Positions 1 through 8,925 are shown, counted from the first letter of the stretch. The stretch: DNA of 64,000 nt from Solirubrobacter taibaiensis (GCA_027587225.1 JAPDDQ010000022.1:50280-114279); one strand, 5' to 3'. Numbers and translations: made by a program. Notes: generated by a model not told the origin, from the sequence alone.

Positions 1-1
1 C

Positions 2-1342
2 GTGCTCGACACCGCCACCGCGGTGCACGACGCCAGCGGGCTGATCGTCACGCCCGGCGGGATCGACACGCACGTGCACTGGCTCTCGCCGCAGGTCGCG
101 GATGCCGCGCTCGCCGGCGGGCTGACGACGCTCGTCATCCAGGACCCGGGCCCGGTCTGGAACCTCGGGTGCAACCCGCCGGAGCTGCTCCAGACCGCCT
201 GGGCGGCGCTCGACGAGTACCCGCTCAACGCTGCGCTGCTCGTCCGCGGCTCCTCCGCGCGGCAGGGCCCGGTCCTGCACGCCCTGCGCGCGGGCGGCGC
301 GGGCCTGAAGATCCACGAGGACGTCTCCGCCGGGCCCGACCAGATCCGGACCGCGCTCGACATCTGCGACGCCGAGGACGTCCAGCTCGCGATCCACACC
401 GACGGGCTCAACGAGGCGTTGTCGGTCGAGGACACCTACGAGGCGTTCGGCGGGCGCACGATTCACGCGTTCCACATCGAGGGCTGTGGCGGCGGCCACG
501 CGCCCGACCTGCTGGCGCTCGCCGGCCGCGAGCGCGTGCTCACGTCCTCCACCAACCCGGGCCTGCCGTTCGGCGCCGGCACCGAGGCCGAGGGTCGCGC
601 GATGGTCACGGCCGTGCACCTGCTCGACCCGAGCGGCCGCAGCGGCGACCTCGCCATCCTCGACCTGCGCGTGCGCGCCCGCACGATGGCCGCCGAAGGC
701 GTCCTGCACGACCTCGGCGTGATCCACATGATGTCCTCGGACTCGCAGGGGATGGGGCGCGCGGGGGAGGTCGTGCGCCGCGCGCTGCAGAACGCCGACT
801 GGATGAAGGCCGTGCGCGGCGGGGAGGACTCCTGCGACAACGCGCGCGTGCTGCGCCACATCGCCAAGGTCACGATCAACCCGGCGCTCGTGCACGGCTT
901 GGCCGGCCACGTCGGCGCGCTCACGCCCGGCCGCCTGGCGGACGCGGTGCTCTGGCAACCGGCGCTGATGGGCGTGCGCCCGGAGCTGGTCCTGAAGGCC
1001 GGCATGGCGGCCTGGGGCGCCTCCGGCGACGGCAACGCCACGACGATGCTGTCCGAGCCGGTCCGCGTACAACGCCAGATCGGCGGGATCGGCGGCGCGC
1101 CCGCGCGCGTCTCGCTCGCCTTCCTCGCGGGCAGCGCGATGGACGCCGAGCTGCCCACCGTCCGGGAACGTGCGCAGGTCAGCGGCTGCCGCGATCTCAC
1201 CGCCGCCGACATGCTCCACAACGACCGCCGCGGCGACGTCCGCGTGGACCCGCGCACCTACGCGGTCACGCTCGACGGTGAAGCCGTCGAGGCGCCGCCG
1301 GTGGAGCGCCTGGCGTTCTCGGGCCGCTTCCTCTTAGGCTGA
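2..1342 (+). CDS. ureC: Urease subunit alpha, 5'-partial at window edge
   Basis: Catalytic nickel subunit of urease, which hydrolyses urea to ammonia and carbamate in the cytoplasm. The frame is open at the left edge; about 120 residues of the usual ~570 are outside. Visible-residue numbering: the HVH nickel ligands are H24/H26, the carbamylated lysine is K103 in GLKIHED, and further ligands are H132, H158 and D247 in SSDSQ. The catalytic flap histidine is H206, and the active-site Arg is at R223. The flap cysteine that precedes this histidine in most ureases (Cys319 of Klebsiella) is Val205 here. The C-terminal region (KYTINPA-like, ADMLHN) is intact to the stop. Accessory genes must lie upstream, because the next gene is unrelated. 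Family is certain; activity is inferred from the retained ligands. Confidence 0.95.
   Translation: MLDTATAVHDASGLIVTPGGIDTHVHWLSPQVADAALAGGLTTLVIQDPGPVWNLGCNPPELLQTAWAALDEYPLNAALLVRGSSARQGPVLHALRAGGAGLKIHEDVSAGPDQIRTALDICDAEDVQLAIHTDGLNEALSVEDTYEAFGGRTIHAFHIEGCGGGHAPDLLALAGRERVLTSSTNPGLPFGAGTEAEGRAMVTAVHLLDPSGRSGDLAILDLRVRARTMAAEGVLHDLGVIHMMSSDSQGMGRAGEVVRRALQNADWMKAVRGGEDSCDNARVLRHIAKVTINPALVHGLAGHVGALTPGRLADAVLWQPALMGVRPELVLKAGMAAWGASGDGNATTMLSEPVRVQRQIGGIGGAPARVSLAFLAGSAMDAELPTVRERAQVSGCRDLTAADMLHNDRRGDVRVDPRTYAVTLDGEAVEAPPVERLAFSGRFLLG
1335..1340 (+). promoter_or_regulatory. Candidate -10 box for leaderless paiB-like gene
   Basis: TAGGCT lies exactly 6 bases before the GTG start at 1347 and overlaps the urease stop codon. 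No Shine-Dalgarno sequence precedes the GTG. This fits a TAnnnT -10 element with transcription starting at or next to the start codon. Confidence 0.4.
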
Positions 1343-1346
1343 GTCC

Positions 1347-1955
1347 GTGCGCCACAACCCCAAGCACGCGGTCACGGACGAGGCCGTCGTCCGGCAGCTG
1401 ATCACCGAGAACCCGTGGGCGACGCTCGTCTCCGAGCACGAGGGTGAGCTCGTCGCGTCGCACTATCCGATCCTGCTCGACGAGTCCTCCGAGCAGCTCG
1501 CGATCGTCACGCATGTCGGCCGCCCCGACGAGAAGGTCCACGGCTTCGGCGACCGTGAGATCCTGCTGATCGTCGCCGGCCCGCACGGCTACGTGTCCCC
1601 GAGCTGGTACTCGCCCGGCTCGGTCCGCGCGCCCACCTGGAACTTCAGCGTCGCCCACTGCTACGGCGTGCCCGAGATCCTCAGCCCCTCGGACAACGTC
1701 GCGACGCTCACCCGGCTCGTCGCCCACTTCGAGCGCCACGTCGAGGAGCCGATGTACCTCGAGCGCGAGGTCGCGGACAAGATCGCGCCCGGCACCGTCG
1801 GCATCCGCCTGCCGATCACGCGCTTCGTCTGCAAGGTCAAGATGAGCCAGGACAAGGACGAGGCGTCCCAGCAGAGCGTGCTCGCGCAGCTGCGCGGGAA
1901 CGGCCCGTACGCGCAGCCCGCGCTCGCGGACGACATGGAACGCGCGCTCAGGTAG
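1347..1955 (+). CDS. FMN-binding PaiB-family protein
   Basis: A 202-residue protein of the PaiB/FMN-binding negative transcriptional regulator family, which has a split-barrel flavin-binding fold. Family hallmarks are the N-terminal HNPKH stretch, the P-W-A-T-L-V segment near residue 24, HYP near 40, GPHGYVSPSWY around residues 78-88, and a C-terminal KVKMSQ(D)K segment typical of PaiB proteins. Length matches the family (about 205). It begins 4 bases after the urease stop with a GTG and no ribosome-binding site. In Bacillus, PaiB affects protease and sporulation genes; the molecular role in actinobacteria is unknown. The 3' end overlaps the convergent lipoprotein gene by 8 bases. Confidence 0.85.
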   Translation: MRHNPKHAVTDEAVVRQLITENPWATLVSEHEGELVASHYPILLDESSEQLAIVTHVGRPDEKVHGFGDREILLIVAGPHGYVSPSWYSPGSVRAPTWNFSVAHCYGVPEILSPSDNVATLTRLVAHFERHVEEPMYLEREVADKIAPGTVGIRLPITRFVCKVKMSQDKDEASQQSVLAQLRGNGPYAQPALADDMERALR

Positions 1956-2412
1956 CGCCGATCTCGTACTCGTCCAGCCGCCACGCGCCGTCTGAGCGCA
2001 CCATGGTCAGCCGGCCGAGCTTGACCTCGAGGTCTTGCCCGGCAAACTCCGACACCTGCTCGGGGTCGATCGCGAACTGGACGATCCGCGTGCGCTCGTC
2101 GACCCGCTCCACGCGCGTGATCGCGCCGGCGGCGAAGATCTCCTCCGTCGCGCTGCGGATCTCGGCGTCCAGCGCCTCGCCTTGGGCGACGCACGTCTCG
2201 ATCGTGCCGTCGCCGCCCTGCTCGACCAGCTCCTCGGGCGTGTGCAGTTCACACGCGGTGCGCATGTCGCCCTCGGCGCCGGCCTGCAGGTAGCGGTCGG
2301 CCGCCCTCGCCGCGGGATCGGCCTGTACCTCCTGCGCGCTCAGCGTCGCGGGCAGTTCGCGGTCGCCACAGCCGGCGACCGCGAGCAGGAGACAGGCCAG
2401 GGACCACCGCAT
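1948..2412 (-). CDS. Small secreted lipoprotein of unknown function
   Basis: A 154-residue protein with a short hydrophobic leader and a lipobox (AVAG then Cys15), so it should be lipid-anchored on the outer face of the membrane. The mature part starts with an acidic spacer, then an AADRYLQAGAEGD segment and later strands. That order resembles the small alpha+beta cone folds (SnoaL/DUF4878-like) seen in actinobacterial lipoproteins. Three further cysteines could form a disulfide. I do not recognise a specific family. It is convergent with the PaiB-like gene (8-base overlap) and is followed upstream by the hairpin at 2437-2468. Confidence 0.75.
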   Translation of the reverse strand: MRWSLACLLLAVAGCGDRELPATLSAQEVQADPAARAADRYLQAGAEGDMRTACELHTPEELVEQGGDGTIETCVAQGEALDAEIRSATEEIFAAGAITRVERVDERTRIVQFAIDPEQVSEFAGQDLEVKLGRLTMVRSDGAWRLDEYEIGAT

Positions 2413-2436
2413 CGTGCGGCGAGGACTACCACAACG

Positions 2437-2468
2437 ACGACCGCCGTCCGGTGCCGGGCGGCGGTCGT
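2437..2468 (-). terminator. Hairpin downstream of the DoxX/membrane gene pair
   Basis: Ten-base perfect arms (2437-2446 and 2459-2468), extendable towards the loop with a G-T pair and two G-C pairs. It lies 20 bases past the stop of the minus-strand membrane gene. On the minus strand it is followed by a moderately T-rich run. It is a plausible intrinsic terminator for 3653-2488 and sits in the promoter region of the lipoprotein gene. Confidence 0.5.
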
Positions 2469-2487
2469 ATCGGGAGAGAAGCCGAGG

Positions 2488-3048
2488 TCAGGCGGAGACC
2501 GCCGCAGACGGGCTGGCCTTGGCGCGGCCCTCCTCCCGCTGCTCCGCGGGCATCAGCGCCCGGAAGGTCAGGACTCCGAAGCCGAGGCCGGCGAGCAGCA
2601 TGGCCACACCCATGACGGTGGCGAAGAGCGCGACCTGCTCGGCGAAGTACGCGGTGTTCAGCGCGGTCGTGAGGGCGGTCTCGGTCACCCACAGGTTGCG
2701 CAGGCCGTTCTCGACGGGCTTGCCGGTCTGCTCGTTGATCGCGGCGGCCTGCTCGTCGTTGGTGTCCTTGCCGTTGGCGTCGAGGAAGCGCCCCATCTCG
2801 CTGTAGGTCTTGCCGCCGGTGGACTCGAGCGTGTGCTCACGCATGACCTTCGCGAACGCCTGCGCCTCGGCGCCGGTGTCGACGAGCTGGCCCGGGATGG
2901 TCGAGTCCTCGGTGCCGACGATCTTCTCGGCGGCGAGGTTGTCGCGGACGTAGCCGCGGCCGTCGATGCCCATGTAGATGGCGCCGATGCCGAAGGCGAT
3001 CAAGACGATGCTGGCGGCGATCCCGCCGTACTGGAAGAGCTTCCTCAT
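2488..3048 (-). CDS. Two-helix membrane protein, unknown function
   Basis: A 186-residue protein starting MRKLFQYGG. This start is chosen because GAGGGAG lies 8 bases upstream; the longer open frame to 3093 has no such signal. Residues about 8-27 form one transmembrane helix and about 137-162 a second. Between them is a roughly 105-residue hydrophilic loop rich in D, E, T and N, presumably extracytoplasmic. The C-terminal tail is short and charged. No family is recognised; similar two-helix proteins are common in Solirubrobacterales. It starts 6 bases after the DoxX stop, so the two genes are very likely co-transcribed and the hairpin at 2437-2468 ends the unit. Confidence 0.75.
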   Translation of the reverse strand: MRKLFQYGGIAASIVLIAFGIGAIYMGIDGRGYVRDNLAAEKIVGTEDSTIPGQLVDTGAEAQAFAKVMREHTLESTGGKTYSEMGRFLDANGKDTNDEQAAAINEQTGKPVENGLRNLWVTETALTTALNTAYFAEQVALFATVMGVAMLLAGLGFGVLTFRALMPAEQREEGRAKASPSAAVSA

Positions 3049-3053
3049 GACGC

Positions 3054-3653
3054 TCACTCCCTCTCTGCTGCGGTGGTTGCTGTCTGCCACCACTCTTGCT
3101 CCGCCGGGGCGTCCGAGCGTCCGGAATCCAGCGCCGTCCGACTACGGAGAACCCGCAGTCCCGGTGCGGCGCTGAACCGACCCGCGCCGGTGACCACGAG
3201 GGCCATGGACCCCGCGCCGAGCAACAGCACCAGTTCACCGCCGCCGGAAGCGGCGAAGAAGCCGTGGCCGAGATGGGCGGTGAGGTACGCGACGAGCATG
3301 TCGCCCGCGAGGGCAACGCCCACGAGTGGCGTGGCGATCCCGGCGATCAACAGCAGCCCACCGGCCGCCTCGGTGAGGGCCACCAGCGGCGCCATCGCCC
3401 CCGGCCAGGGGATGCCGAGCGAGCGGAAGAACGCCTCGGCGCCGTCGAGGTCGAGGAGCTTGTCGAGTCCGTGGACGAGGAACACGGCCCCGATCGTGAC
3501 CCGCAGGATCAGCAGGCCGGCGTCCCGCGTGTCGGGGCGGCGTTGATCTTGGACAAGCCAGGTGCGCACCGCGCGGAGGCGGGCGAGGGTGAGGCGGTCG
3601 GCGCGGCGGCCACGCTGCATCGCGACCGGGCGCGAGTTGGTGGAGTCGGTCAT
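3054..3653 (-). CDS. DoxX-family membrane protein
   Basis: A 199-residue integral membrane protein of the DoxX/DoxD superfamily. The diagnostic opening is LLILRVTIGAVFLVHGLDKL, followed by FFRSLGIPWP, a second helix ending in AGGLLLIAGI, and two more helices, giving four in total. Family members act in quinone-linked redox functions or in membrane complexes with thiol or peroxide-stress proteins; this member's substrate is unknown. The ATG at 3653 is chosen because the family domain begins about 45 residues further on and GGAAAG precedes it; a longer frame reaches 3785. It is divergent from the hydrolase at 3808, leaving a 154-base shared promoter region. Confidence 0.85.
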   Translation of the reverse strand: MTDSTNSRPVAMQRGRRADRLTLARLRAVRTWLVQDQRRPDTRDAGLLILRVTIGAVFLVHGLDKLLDLDGAEAFFRSLGIPWPGAMAPLVALTEAAGGLLLIAGIATPLVGVALAGDMLVAYLTAHLGHGFFAASGGGELVLLLGAGSMALVVTGAGRFSAAPGLRVLRSRTALDSGRSDAPAEQEWWQTATTAAERE

Positions 3654-3807
3654 GGCGGGCACTTTCCGCCGCGGACGCGCGCCCGGCCACGGGGCCGGTC
3701 CCCAGTCCACCCACCAGTCGCCGTGGCCGGTACCCCAGGTGTCACGGATGGCGCGGCTGCGCGGTCCAGTCAGCGAGAACCGCAATCGCGACTGAAGGGA
3801 CTGTCAC

Positions 3808-4521
3808 ATGAAGCCCACAATCGTGCTGGTGCACGGCGCGTTCGCCGAATCGGCCAGCTGGGACGGGGTCATCGACGTGCTCGAGCAGGACGACTACCGT
3901 GTCGTCGCCGCGGCCAACCCGCTGCGCGGGCTCGCCGCCGACGCGCAGGCCATCACCGACCTGGTGAGCACCATCGACGGGCCGGTGCTGCTCGTCGGCC
4001 ACTCCTATGGCGGGGCCGTGATCACCAACGTGGCCGCGGACGCGGCCGAGATCACGGGCCTGGTGTACGTGGCCGCGTTCGCGCCGGAGCCGGGGGAGAG
4101 CGCGTTCACGCTCAGCGCCATGTTCCCCGGCAGCACCCTCGGGGACGCGTTGGAGGAGACGTCGCGCGATGACGGGACCACCGACCTGACGATCGTCCGC
4201 GAGAAGTTCCACGCGCAGTTCTGCGCGGACGTCCCCGAAGCGCAGGCCCGGCGGATGGCGGCCACGCAGCGACCGGTCACGCGCGAGGCGCTGCTGGAGC
4301 CGTCGGGGGAGCATCCGCTGTGGCGCACGCACCCGTCGTGGTTCGTGTTCGGCGAGGAGGACCGCAACATCCCGGAGGCGGCCGAGCGCTACATGGCCAA
4401 GCGTGCGCAGGCGCGCCGGATCGTCGACATCCCGGGCGCCTCGCACGCCGTCTCGGTCGCGCACCCGCACGCCACGGCGCACCTGATCCGCGAAGCGGCC
4501 GCGCTGCGGCTGGTGGCCTGA
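3808..4521 (+). CDS. Alpha/beta hydrolase (EstA/SABP2-like)
   Basis: A 237-residue cytoplasmic alpha/beta hydrolase. TIVLVHGAF at the start forms the oxyanion region. The nucleophile elbow is GHSYGG with Ser66; Asp185 (GEEDRNIP) and His213 (GASHAV) complete the triad. The YMAKRA segment before the His loop is typical of the plant-methylesterase-like family common in actinobacteria. The start is supported by AAGGGA 7 bases upstream. It is the first of three tandem hydrolases and shares close local similarity with the third (5484-6230), which indicates duplication. Substrate is unknown; small esters are typical for the family. Confidence 0.9.
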   Translation: MKPTIVLVHGAFAESASWDGVIDVLEQDDYRVVAAANPLRGLAADAQAITDLVSTIDGPVLLVGHSYGGAVITNVAADAAEITGLVYVAAFAPEPGESAFTLSAMFPGSTLGDALEETSRDDGTTDLTIVREKFHAQFCADVPEAQARRMAATQRPVTREALLEPSGEHPLWRTHPSWFVFGEEDRNIPEAAERYMAKRAQARRIVDIPGASHAVSVAHPHATAHLIREAAALRLVA

Positions 4522-4524
4522 GCC

Positions 4525-5487
4525 ATGGCTGCTCCGACTCAGACACCGGTCGTGCTGGAACGTGCCGCGCGGGCCTTCGCCGACGCGACCGCCAACCCGC
4601 CCTACCTGTACGAGCTCACGCCTGACGCGGCGCGCAAGGTCCTCGACGACGTCCAGGCCGCACCGATCGACAAGCTGCCGGTGGATGAGCACTGGATCAC
4701 GGTTCCGGCAACGGTCGGCGACGTGCGCGTGCGGATGGTCCGCCCGCAGAACACCGCCGGCGAGACGCTCCCGGTGATCCTGTACATGCACGGCGGCGGC
4801 TGGGTGCTCGGCAACGCGGGCACGCACGACCGGCTCGTGCGCGAGCTCGTGGTCGGCACGGGCGCCGCGCTCGCGTTCGTCGAGTACGACCGCTCGCCCG
4901 AGGCGCGCTACCCGGTGGCGATCGAGCAGGGCTACGCCGTCGCCCGCCACATCACGCAGGTCGGCGCCCAGCACGGCCTGGACCCGGCTCGGATGGCGGT
5001 CGCGGGCGACTCGGTCGGCGGCTGCATGACCGCGGCGTTGACGTTGATGGCCGAAGGCCGCGGCGACGTGCGCTTCGTCTTCCAGGCCATGTTCTACCCG
5101 GTCACCGACGCCGCGATGGACACCGAGTCCTACCGCCAGTTCGCCGAGGGCTACTACCTGAGCGCGAAGGCGATGGCGTGGTTCTGGGACGCGTACGCGC
5201 CCGACCGTGAGACCCGCAAGGAGGCCTACGCGTCCCCGATGCAGGCCGTGGACCAGCAGCTCGCCGGGCTCCCGCCGGCCCTGCTGATCGTCGACGAGGC
5301 CGACGTCCTGCGCGACGAGGGCGAGGCGTACGCGTCCCGCCTGCGTGCCGCGGGCGTGGCGGTGACCACCGCCCGCTACGACGGCGCCATCCACGACTTC
5401 ATGATGCTCAACCCGCTGAGCGAGACCCGCGCCACGCGCGCGGCGATCGCGCAGGCCATCGCCACCCTCAAGGAAGCCCTGCGATGA
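4525..5487 (+). CDS. Hormone-sensitive-lipase family esterase
   Basis: A 320-residue alpha/beta hydrolase of the HSL (bacterial family IV) type. It has the HGGGW oxyanion motif at residues 89-93, the nucleophile Ser163 in GDSVGG, an acid in IVDEADVLRDEGE, and the catalytic His in GAIHDFM. The N-terminal cap (residues 1-60) is normal for the family. It acts on short-chain esters. It follows the previous hydrolase with a 3-base gap and overlaps the next by 4 bases (ATGA), so the three are one transcription unit. A nearby MAC or LuxR regulator (LAL1) converges on the unit 3 bases after it ends. Confidence 0.92.
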   Translation: MAAPTQTPVVLERAARAFADATANPPYLYELTPDAARKVLDDVQAAPIDKLPVDEHWITVPATVGDVRVRMVRPQNTAGETLPVILYMHGGGWVLGNAGTHDRLVRELVVGTGAALAFVEYDRSPEARYPVAIEQGYAVARHITQVGAQHGLDPARMAVAGDSVGGCMTAALTLMAEGRGDVRFVFQAMFYPVTDAAMDTESYRQFAEGYYLSAKAMAWFWDAYAPDRETRKEAYASPMQAVDQQLAGLPPALLIVDEADVLRDEGEAYASRLRAAGVAVTTARYDGAIHDFMMLNPLSETRATRAAIAQAIATLKEALR

Positions 5488-6230
5488 AGCGCCTGACCCT
5501 CGCGCTGCTGGCCGCCTTCCTGCTCACCGCCGGCACGGCCGAGGCGGCCAAGCCGACGATCGTGCTCGTCCACGGCGCGTTCGCCGACGCCTCCGGTTTC
5601 GCGGACGTGACGAACCGCCTGCAGGACCGCGGCTACACCGTGATCGCGCCCGCGAACCCGCTCCGCGACCTCCCGGGCGACGCCGCTTACGTGGCGAGCG
5701 TCATCAAGGACGCCGGACCGGTGATCCTCGTCGGCCACTCCTACGGCGGCGCCGTGATCACCGAGGCCGGCGGCGCGCCGAACGTCAAGGCGCTCGTGTA
5801 CATCGACGGGATGGCGCTGGACGTCGGTGAGAGCACGTTCGACATCGCGGCGCGCTTCCCCGGCAGCAAGCTCCCGCCTGCGCTGCGGCCGCGTGTCTCC
5901 CCGACCGGCACTGACCTCTACATCGACCCGGCGAGCTTCCGCGCCGTGTTCGCGGCCGACCTCCCGGCCCGGACGACCAGTGCGATGGCCGCCCTCCAGC
6001 GCCCCGCCACCCAGGCGGCACTCGAAGGCAAGGTCACCACGGCACCCTGGAAGCGCCTACCGACCTGGTACCTCGTCGGGACCAAGGACGAGGCGATCCC
6101 GCCGGCCGCGCAACGGTTCATGGCCAAGCGCGCGAAAGCCACGACCGTCGAGGTGACCGCTTCGCACGCGTCCTACCTCGCCCGGCCCAAGGAGGTGACC
6201 GACCTCATCCTGCGCGCCGCCAAACGCTGA
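5484..6230 (+). CDS. Secreted alpha/beta hydrolase, paralogue of 3808-4521
   Basis: A 248-residue hydrolase with a classical signal peptide (MKRLTLALLAAFLLTAGTAEA, cleavage near residue 22), so it acts outside the membrane. The mature protein parallels the gene at 3808: TIVLVHGAFADAS, the Ser86 nucleophile in GHSYGG, FPGSKLP, the acid in GTKDEAIPPAAQRFMAKRA, and the His in ASHASYL. A cytoplasmic and an exported version of one enzyme thus flank an unrelated esterase. The start overlaps the previous stop by 4 bases, giving translational coupling. Substrate is not predictable from sequence. Confidence 0.9.
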   Translation: MKRLTLALLAAFLLTAGTAEAAKPTIVLVHGAFADASGFADVTNRLQDRGYTVIAPANPLRDLPGDAAYVASVIKDAGPVILVGHSYGGAVITEAGGAPNVKALVYIDGMALDVGESTFDIAARFPGSKLPPALRPRVSPTGTDLYIDPASFRAVFAADLPARTTSAMAALQRPATQAALEGKVTTAPWKRLPTWYLVGTKDEAIPPAAQRFMAKRAKATTVEVTASHASYLARPKEVTDLILRAAKR

Positions 6231-6233
6231 CGG

Positions 6234-8918
6234 TCACGCGGGCGCCGCGTCCTCGGCGAGCGCCCGCCGCAGGTCCTTGCGCGTTCTGACGTCGAGCTTG
6301 CGGAAGACCTTGTGCAGGTGGTACTCGACCGTGCGTGGGCTGATGAACAGCCGCGACGCGATCTCCACGTTGGTCTCCCCGTCCCGCGCCAGCCGCGCGA
6401 TCTGCACCTCCTGCGGGGTAAGCGCGTCCCGGGTCTCGTCCGTGATCCGGGGCGCGCTCGCGCCCGTGGCGAGCAGCTCCCGGCCCGCACGCTCGGCGAA
6501 CGCGCGCGCCCCGAAGCGGGTGAAGCTCTCGTGGGCGGTATGCAGTTGCTCACGGGCGTCCGTGCGCCGCTGCTCGCGCCGCAGCCACTCTCCGTACCGG
6601 AGCTGCGCCCGGGCGAGGTGGACCGCGCCGCGGCTGCGCGCGAGCCGCTCGACGGACGCGCGGTAGGAGGCCTCGTTGCCGTGCAGCAGCGCGTGCGCAC
6701 CGGCCTCGATCCCCAGCGCCCAGGCGGTTCCGCTCGCCTGTGTGCGCTCCCGCAGGCGCTCGAACGCCGCCTCGCCCAGCGCTCGTTGGTCGGTGTGCAC
6801 GGCGGCCTCGACCAGCTCCGCCAACGCCCAGCCGTACGTGACCATGTCGTCGTACTCGCAGGACAGTTGCGCGGCCGCGAGCGCTTCGGCGGAGCGCCCG
6901 GCGGCGTTGTGCGTCAGCGCGAACGCCCACGCGGCCATTCCGACCCCCGAGCCCTCGCCGCGCCGCCGCGCGTCCCGCAGCCCCCAGGCGAGCAGCTCGG
7001 ACGCGTCACCGCGCCAGGCCTCCAGCACGATCGCTCCGTACTTGACCCCCGCGATCCCCGTCGCTTGCGTGATCACGTCGATCTCGTCGAGCAGCACGGC
7101 GGCGGCGTCGAACTGGCCCGCGTGCACGTGCAGCGCCGCGCGGTGGGTGGCGACGATCGGCAGCGCGCTCAACGCGCCCGCCTCCCGCGCTTCGCGGATG
7201 CCGCGCGTGGCGAGCACGTGCCACAGCTGGTCGTCCCACAGGTCCTGGGCCAGCCGGCAGCCCAGCCACAGCCAGCGGCTCTCGTCGAGCTCCGCGACCG
7301 CGCGCGAAAGCGCGGGGGCGGCGCTCGCGTAGCTGTCCGTGAAGCGCGTCGCGACGGCGGCGAGGAGCCGGTCGCGTGGCTGCGGGCCGGGCGGTGCGGC
7401 CCCGGCCGCCGGTGCCACCTCGCGCATCCCGGGATTGCCGAGGCGGCCGGCGAACACCGCCGCGGTGATCGCCTCCAGGTACGTCTCACGCGCGGCGTCC
7501 GGGTCGAGCGGCTCGAGCTGCCGAGCCGCGTCGAGCAGGAGCGGCGGAGCGTCGGTGCCGCGCCGCAGGGTGAGCGCCACGCGGCCTTTGAGCTGGGCGA
7601 GGCGCGCGCGTTCCAACGCACCGAGCGGCGCGAGCTCGGCGGCCGTGAGCAGCTCGGCGGCGGTGGCGGCGTCGGCGACGTCGAGCTTGGCCTGCGCCGC
7701 CTTCAGCGCGCGCTCGGCGCGCTGCACGGGGTCCGGCGTGAGCTTCGCCGCCCACTCCAAGAACGCGGCCCGGGCGGCCAGGCCGCCACGCCCGCCGGCC
7801 CGGTCGGCGGACTGCAGCATCTCCTCGGCCACCGTCTCGTCGGCACCGGCCGTCGCCTGCGCGCGATGCCACGCGCGCCGGTCGGGATCGGTGACCGGGT
7901 CGGTCGCCTCCGCCAGCTCGCGATGCACGGTCCGGCGATCGCGCGCGGCGGCGCCCCGGTAGACCGCCGAGCGCACGAGCGGGTGCTTGAAGCGCACGCG
8001 GAAGCCGAGGTCGATCAACCCGGCAGCCTCGGCGGGCCGGCCCGCGTCGATGCCGATGCCGAGGCGTTCCGCGGCTCGCCACAGCAAGTCGACGTCGCCG
8101 TCGGGCTCGGCGGCCGCGACGAGCAGCAGCAGTTGCGTGTCGCGCTCGAGCGACTGCGCGCGCTGCAGGAACGTGCGCTCGATCCGGCTCGAGAGCGGGC
8201 GCGCGTCCGGCAGCCCGAACCCGCCGGCCAGCTCCGCGGGCGTCAGTCCGCGCGGCAGTTCCAGCAACGCCAAGGGGTTGCCGCGCGTCTCGGCGACGAT
8301 CCGGTCGCGGACGCGCTCGTCGAGCCGCCCGGGCGCCGCGGACGCCAGCAGCGCGCGAGCGTCCGCGTCGGCGAGTCCCTCGATCCGCAGCTCCGGCAGC
8401 CCGGCGAGCGCCTCACCCTCAACCGGCTCGCGCACGGCGAAGACGATCGCGACCCGTTCGGCCAGCAGCCGCCGCGCGACGAACGCGAGCACCAGCGCGG
8501 ACGCCCGGTCGAGCCATTGGGCATCGTCGATCACACACAGCAGCGGGCGGACCTCGGCCTCCTCGGCCAGCAGGCTCAGCACGGCGACGGCCACCAGGAA
8601 GCGGTCAGGGGGATCACCGGGCTGCAGGCCGAACGCCACCTGCAAGGCGGTTCGCTGGGGTGCGGGGAGACCGTCGAGCCGGTCGAGCAGCGGGGCGCAC
8701 AGGTAGTGCAGCCCGGCGAACGCGAGCTCCATCTCCGACTGCACGCCGACGGCGCGCGCGACACGGTAGCCGGAAGCGCGCCGGGCGAGATACGCGAGCA
8801 GTGCCGTCTTGCCGATCCCAGCCTCGCCGCGCAGCACGAGAGCCGCGCTCGTGCCGAGGCGAACGCGCTCCAGCAGCCGGTCCAGCGCTTCGCACTCGCG
8901 GCGACGACCTTGCAGCAC
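6234..8918 (-). CDS. LAL-family LuxR regulator with AAA ATPase domain (LAL1)
   Basis: An 894-residue large ATP-binding LuxR-family (MalT-like) regulator. The Walker A motif is GEAGIGKT at residues 31-38 and the Walker B is CVIDDAQWLD at about 128-137, in an AAA_16/NACHT-like N-terminal domain. A long alanine- and leucine-rich helical repeat region (TPR-like, about 350-820) follows. A C-terminal LuxR helix-turn-helix (LTPQEVQIARL, FISPRTVEYHLHKVFRKL) lies at about 835-890. Such proteins sense an inducer through the repeats and activate transcription in the ATP-bound form. The GTG start has a TAAGGT hexamer 7 bases upstream and no clear ribosome-binding site. It is a paralogue of LAL2 (12885-15638) and diverges from the sigma-factor operon. 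Confidence 0.93.
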   Translation of the reverse strand: MLQGRRRECEALDRLLERVRLGTSAALVLRGEAGIGKTALLAYLARRASGYRVARAVGVQSEMELAFAGLHYLCAPLLDRLDGLPAPQRTALQVAFGLQPGDPPDRFLVAVAVLSLLAEEAEVRPLLCVIDDAQWLDRASALVLAFVARRLLAERVAIVFAVREPVEGEALAGLPELRIEGLADADARALLASAAPGRLDERVRDRIVAETRGNPLALLELPRGLTPAELAGGFGLPDARPLSSRIERTFLQRAQSLERDTQLLLLVAAAEPDGDVDLLWRAAERLGIGIDAGRPAEAAGLIDLGFRVRFKHPLVRSAVYRGAAARDRRTVHRELAEATDPVTDPDRRAWHRAQATAGADETVAEEMLQSADRAGGRGGLAARAAFLEWAAKLTPDPVQRAERALKAAQAKLDVADAATAAELLTAAELAPLGALERARLAQLKGRVALTLRRGTDAPPLLLDAARQLEPLDPDAARETYLEAITAAVFAGRLGNPGMREVAPAAGAAPPGPQPRDRLLAAVATRFTDSYASAAPALSRAVAELDESRWLWLGCRLAQDLWDDQLWHVLATRGIREAREAGALSALPIVATHRAALHVHAGQFDAAAVLLDEIDVITQATGIAGVKYGAIVLEAWRGDASELLAWGLRDARRRGEGSGVGMAAWAFALTHNAAGRSAEALAAAQLSCEYDDMVTYGWALAELVEAAVHTDQRALGEAAFERLRERTQASGTAWALGIEAGAHALLHGNEASYRASVERLARSRGAVHLARAQLRYGEWLRREQRRTDAREQLHTAHESFTRFGARAFAERAGRELLATGASAPRITDETRDALTPQEVQIARLARDGETNVEIASRLFISPRTVEYHLHKVFRKLDVRTRKDLRRALAEDAAPA

Positions 8919-8925
8919 CGGCGCA

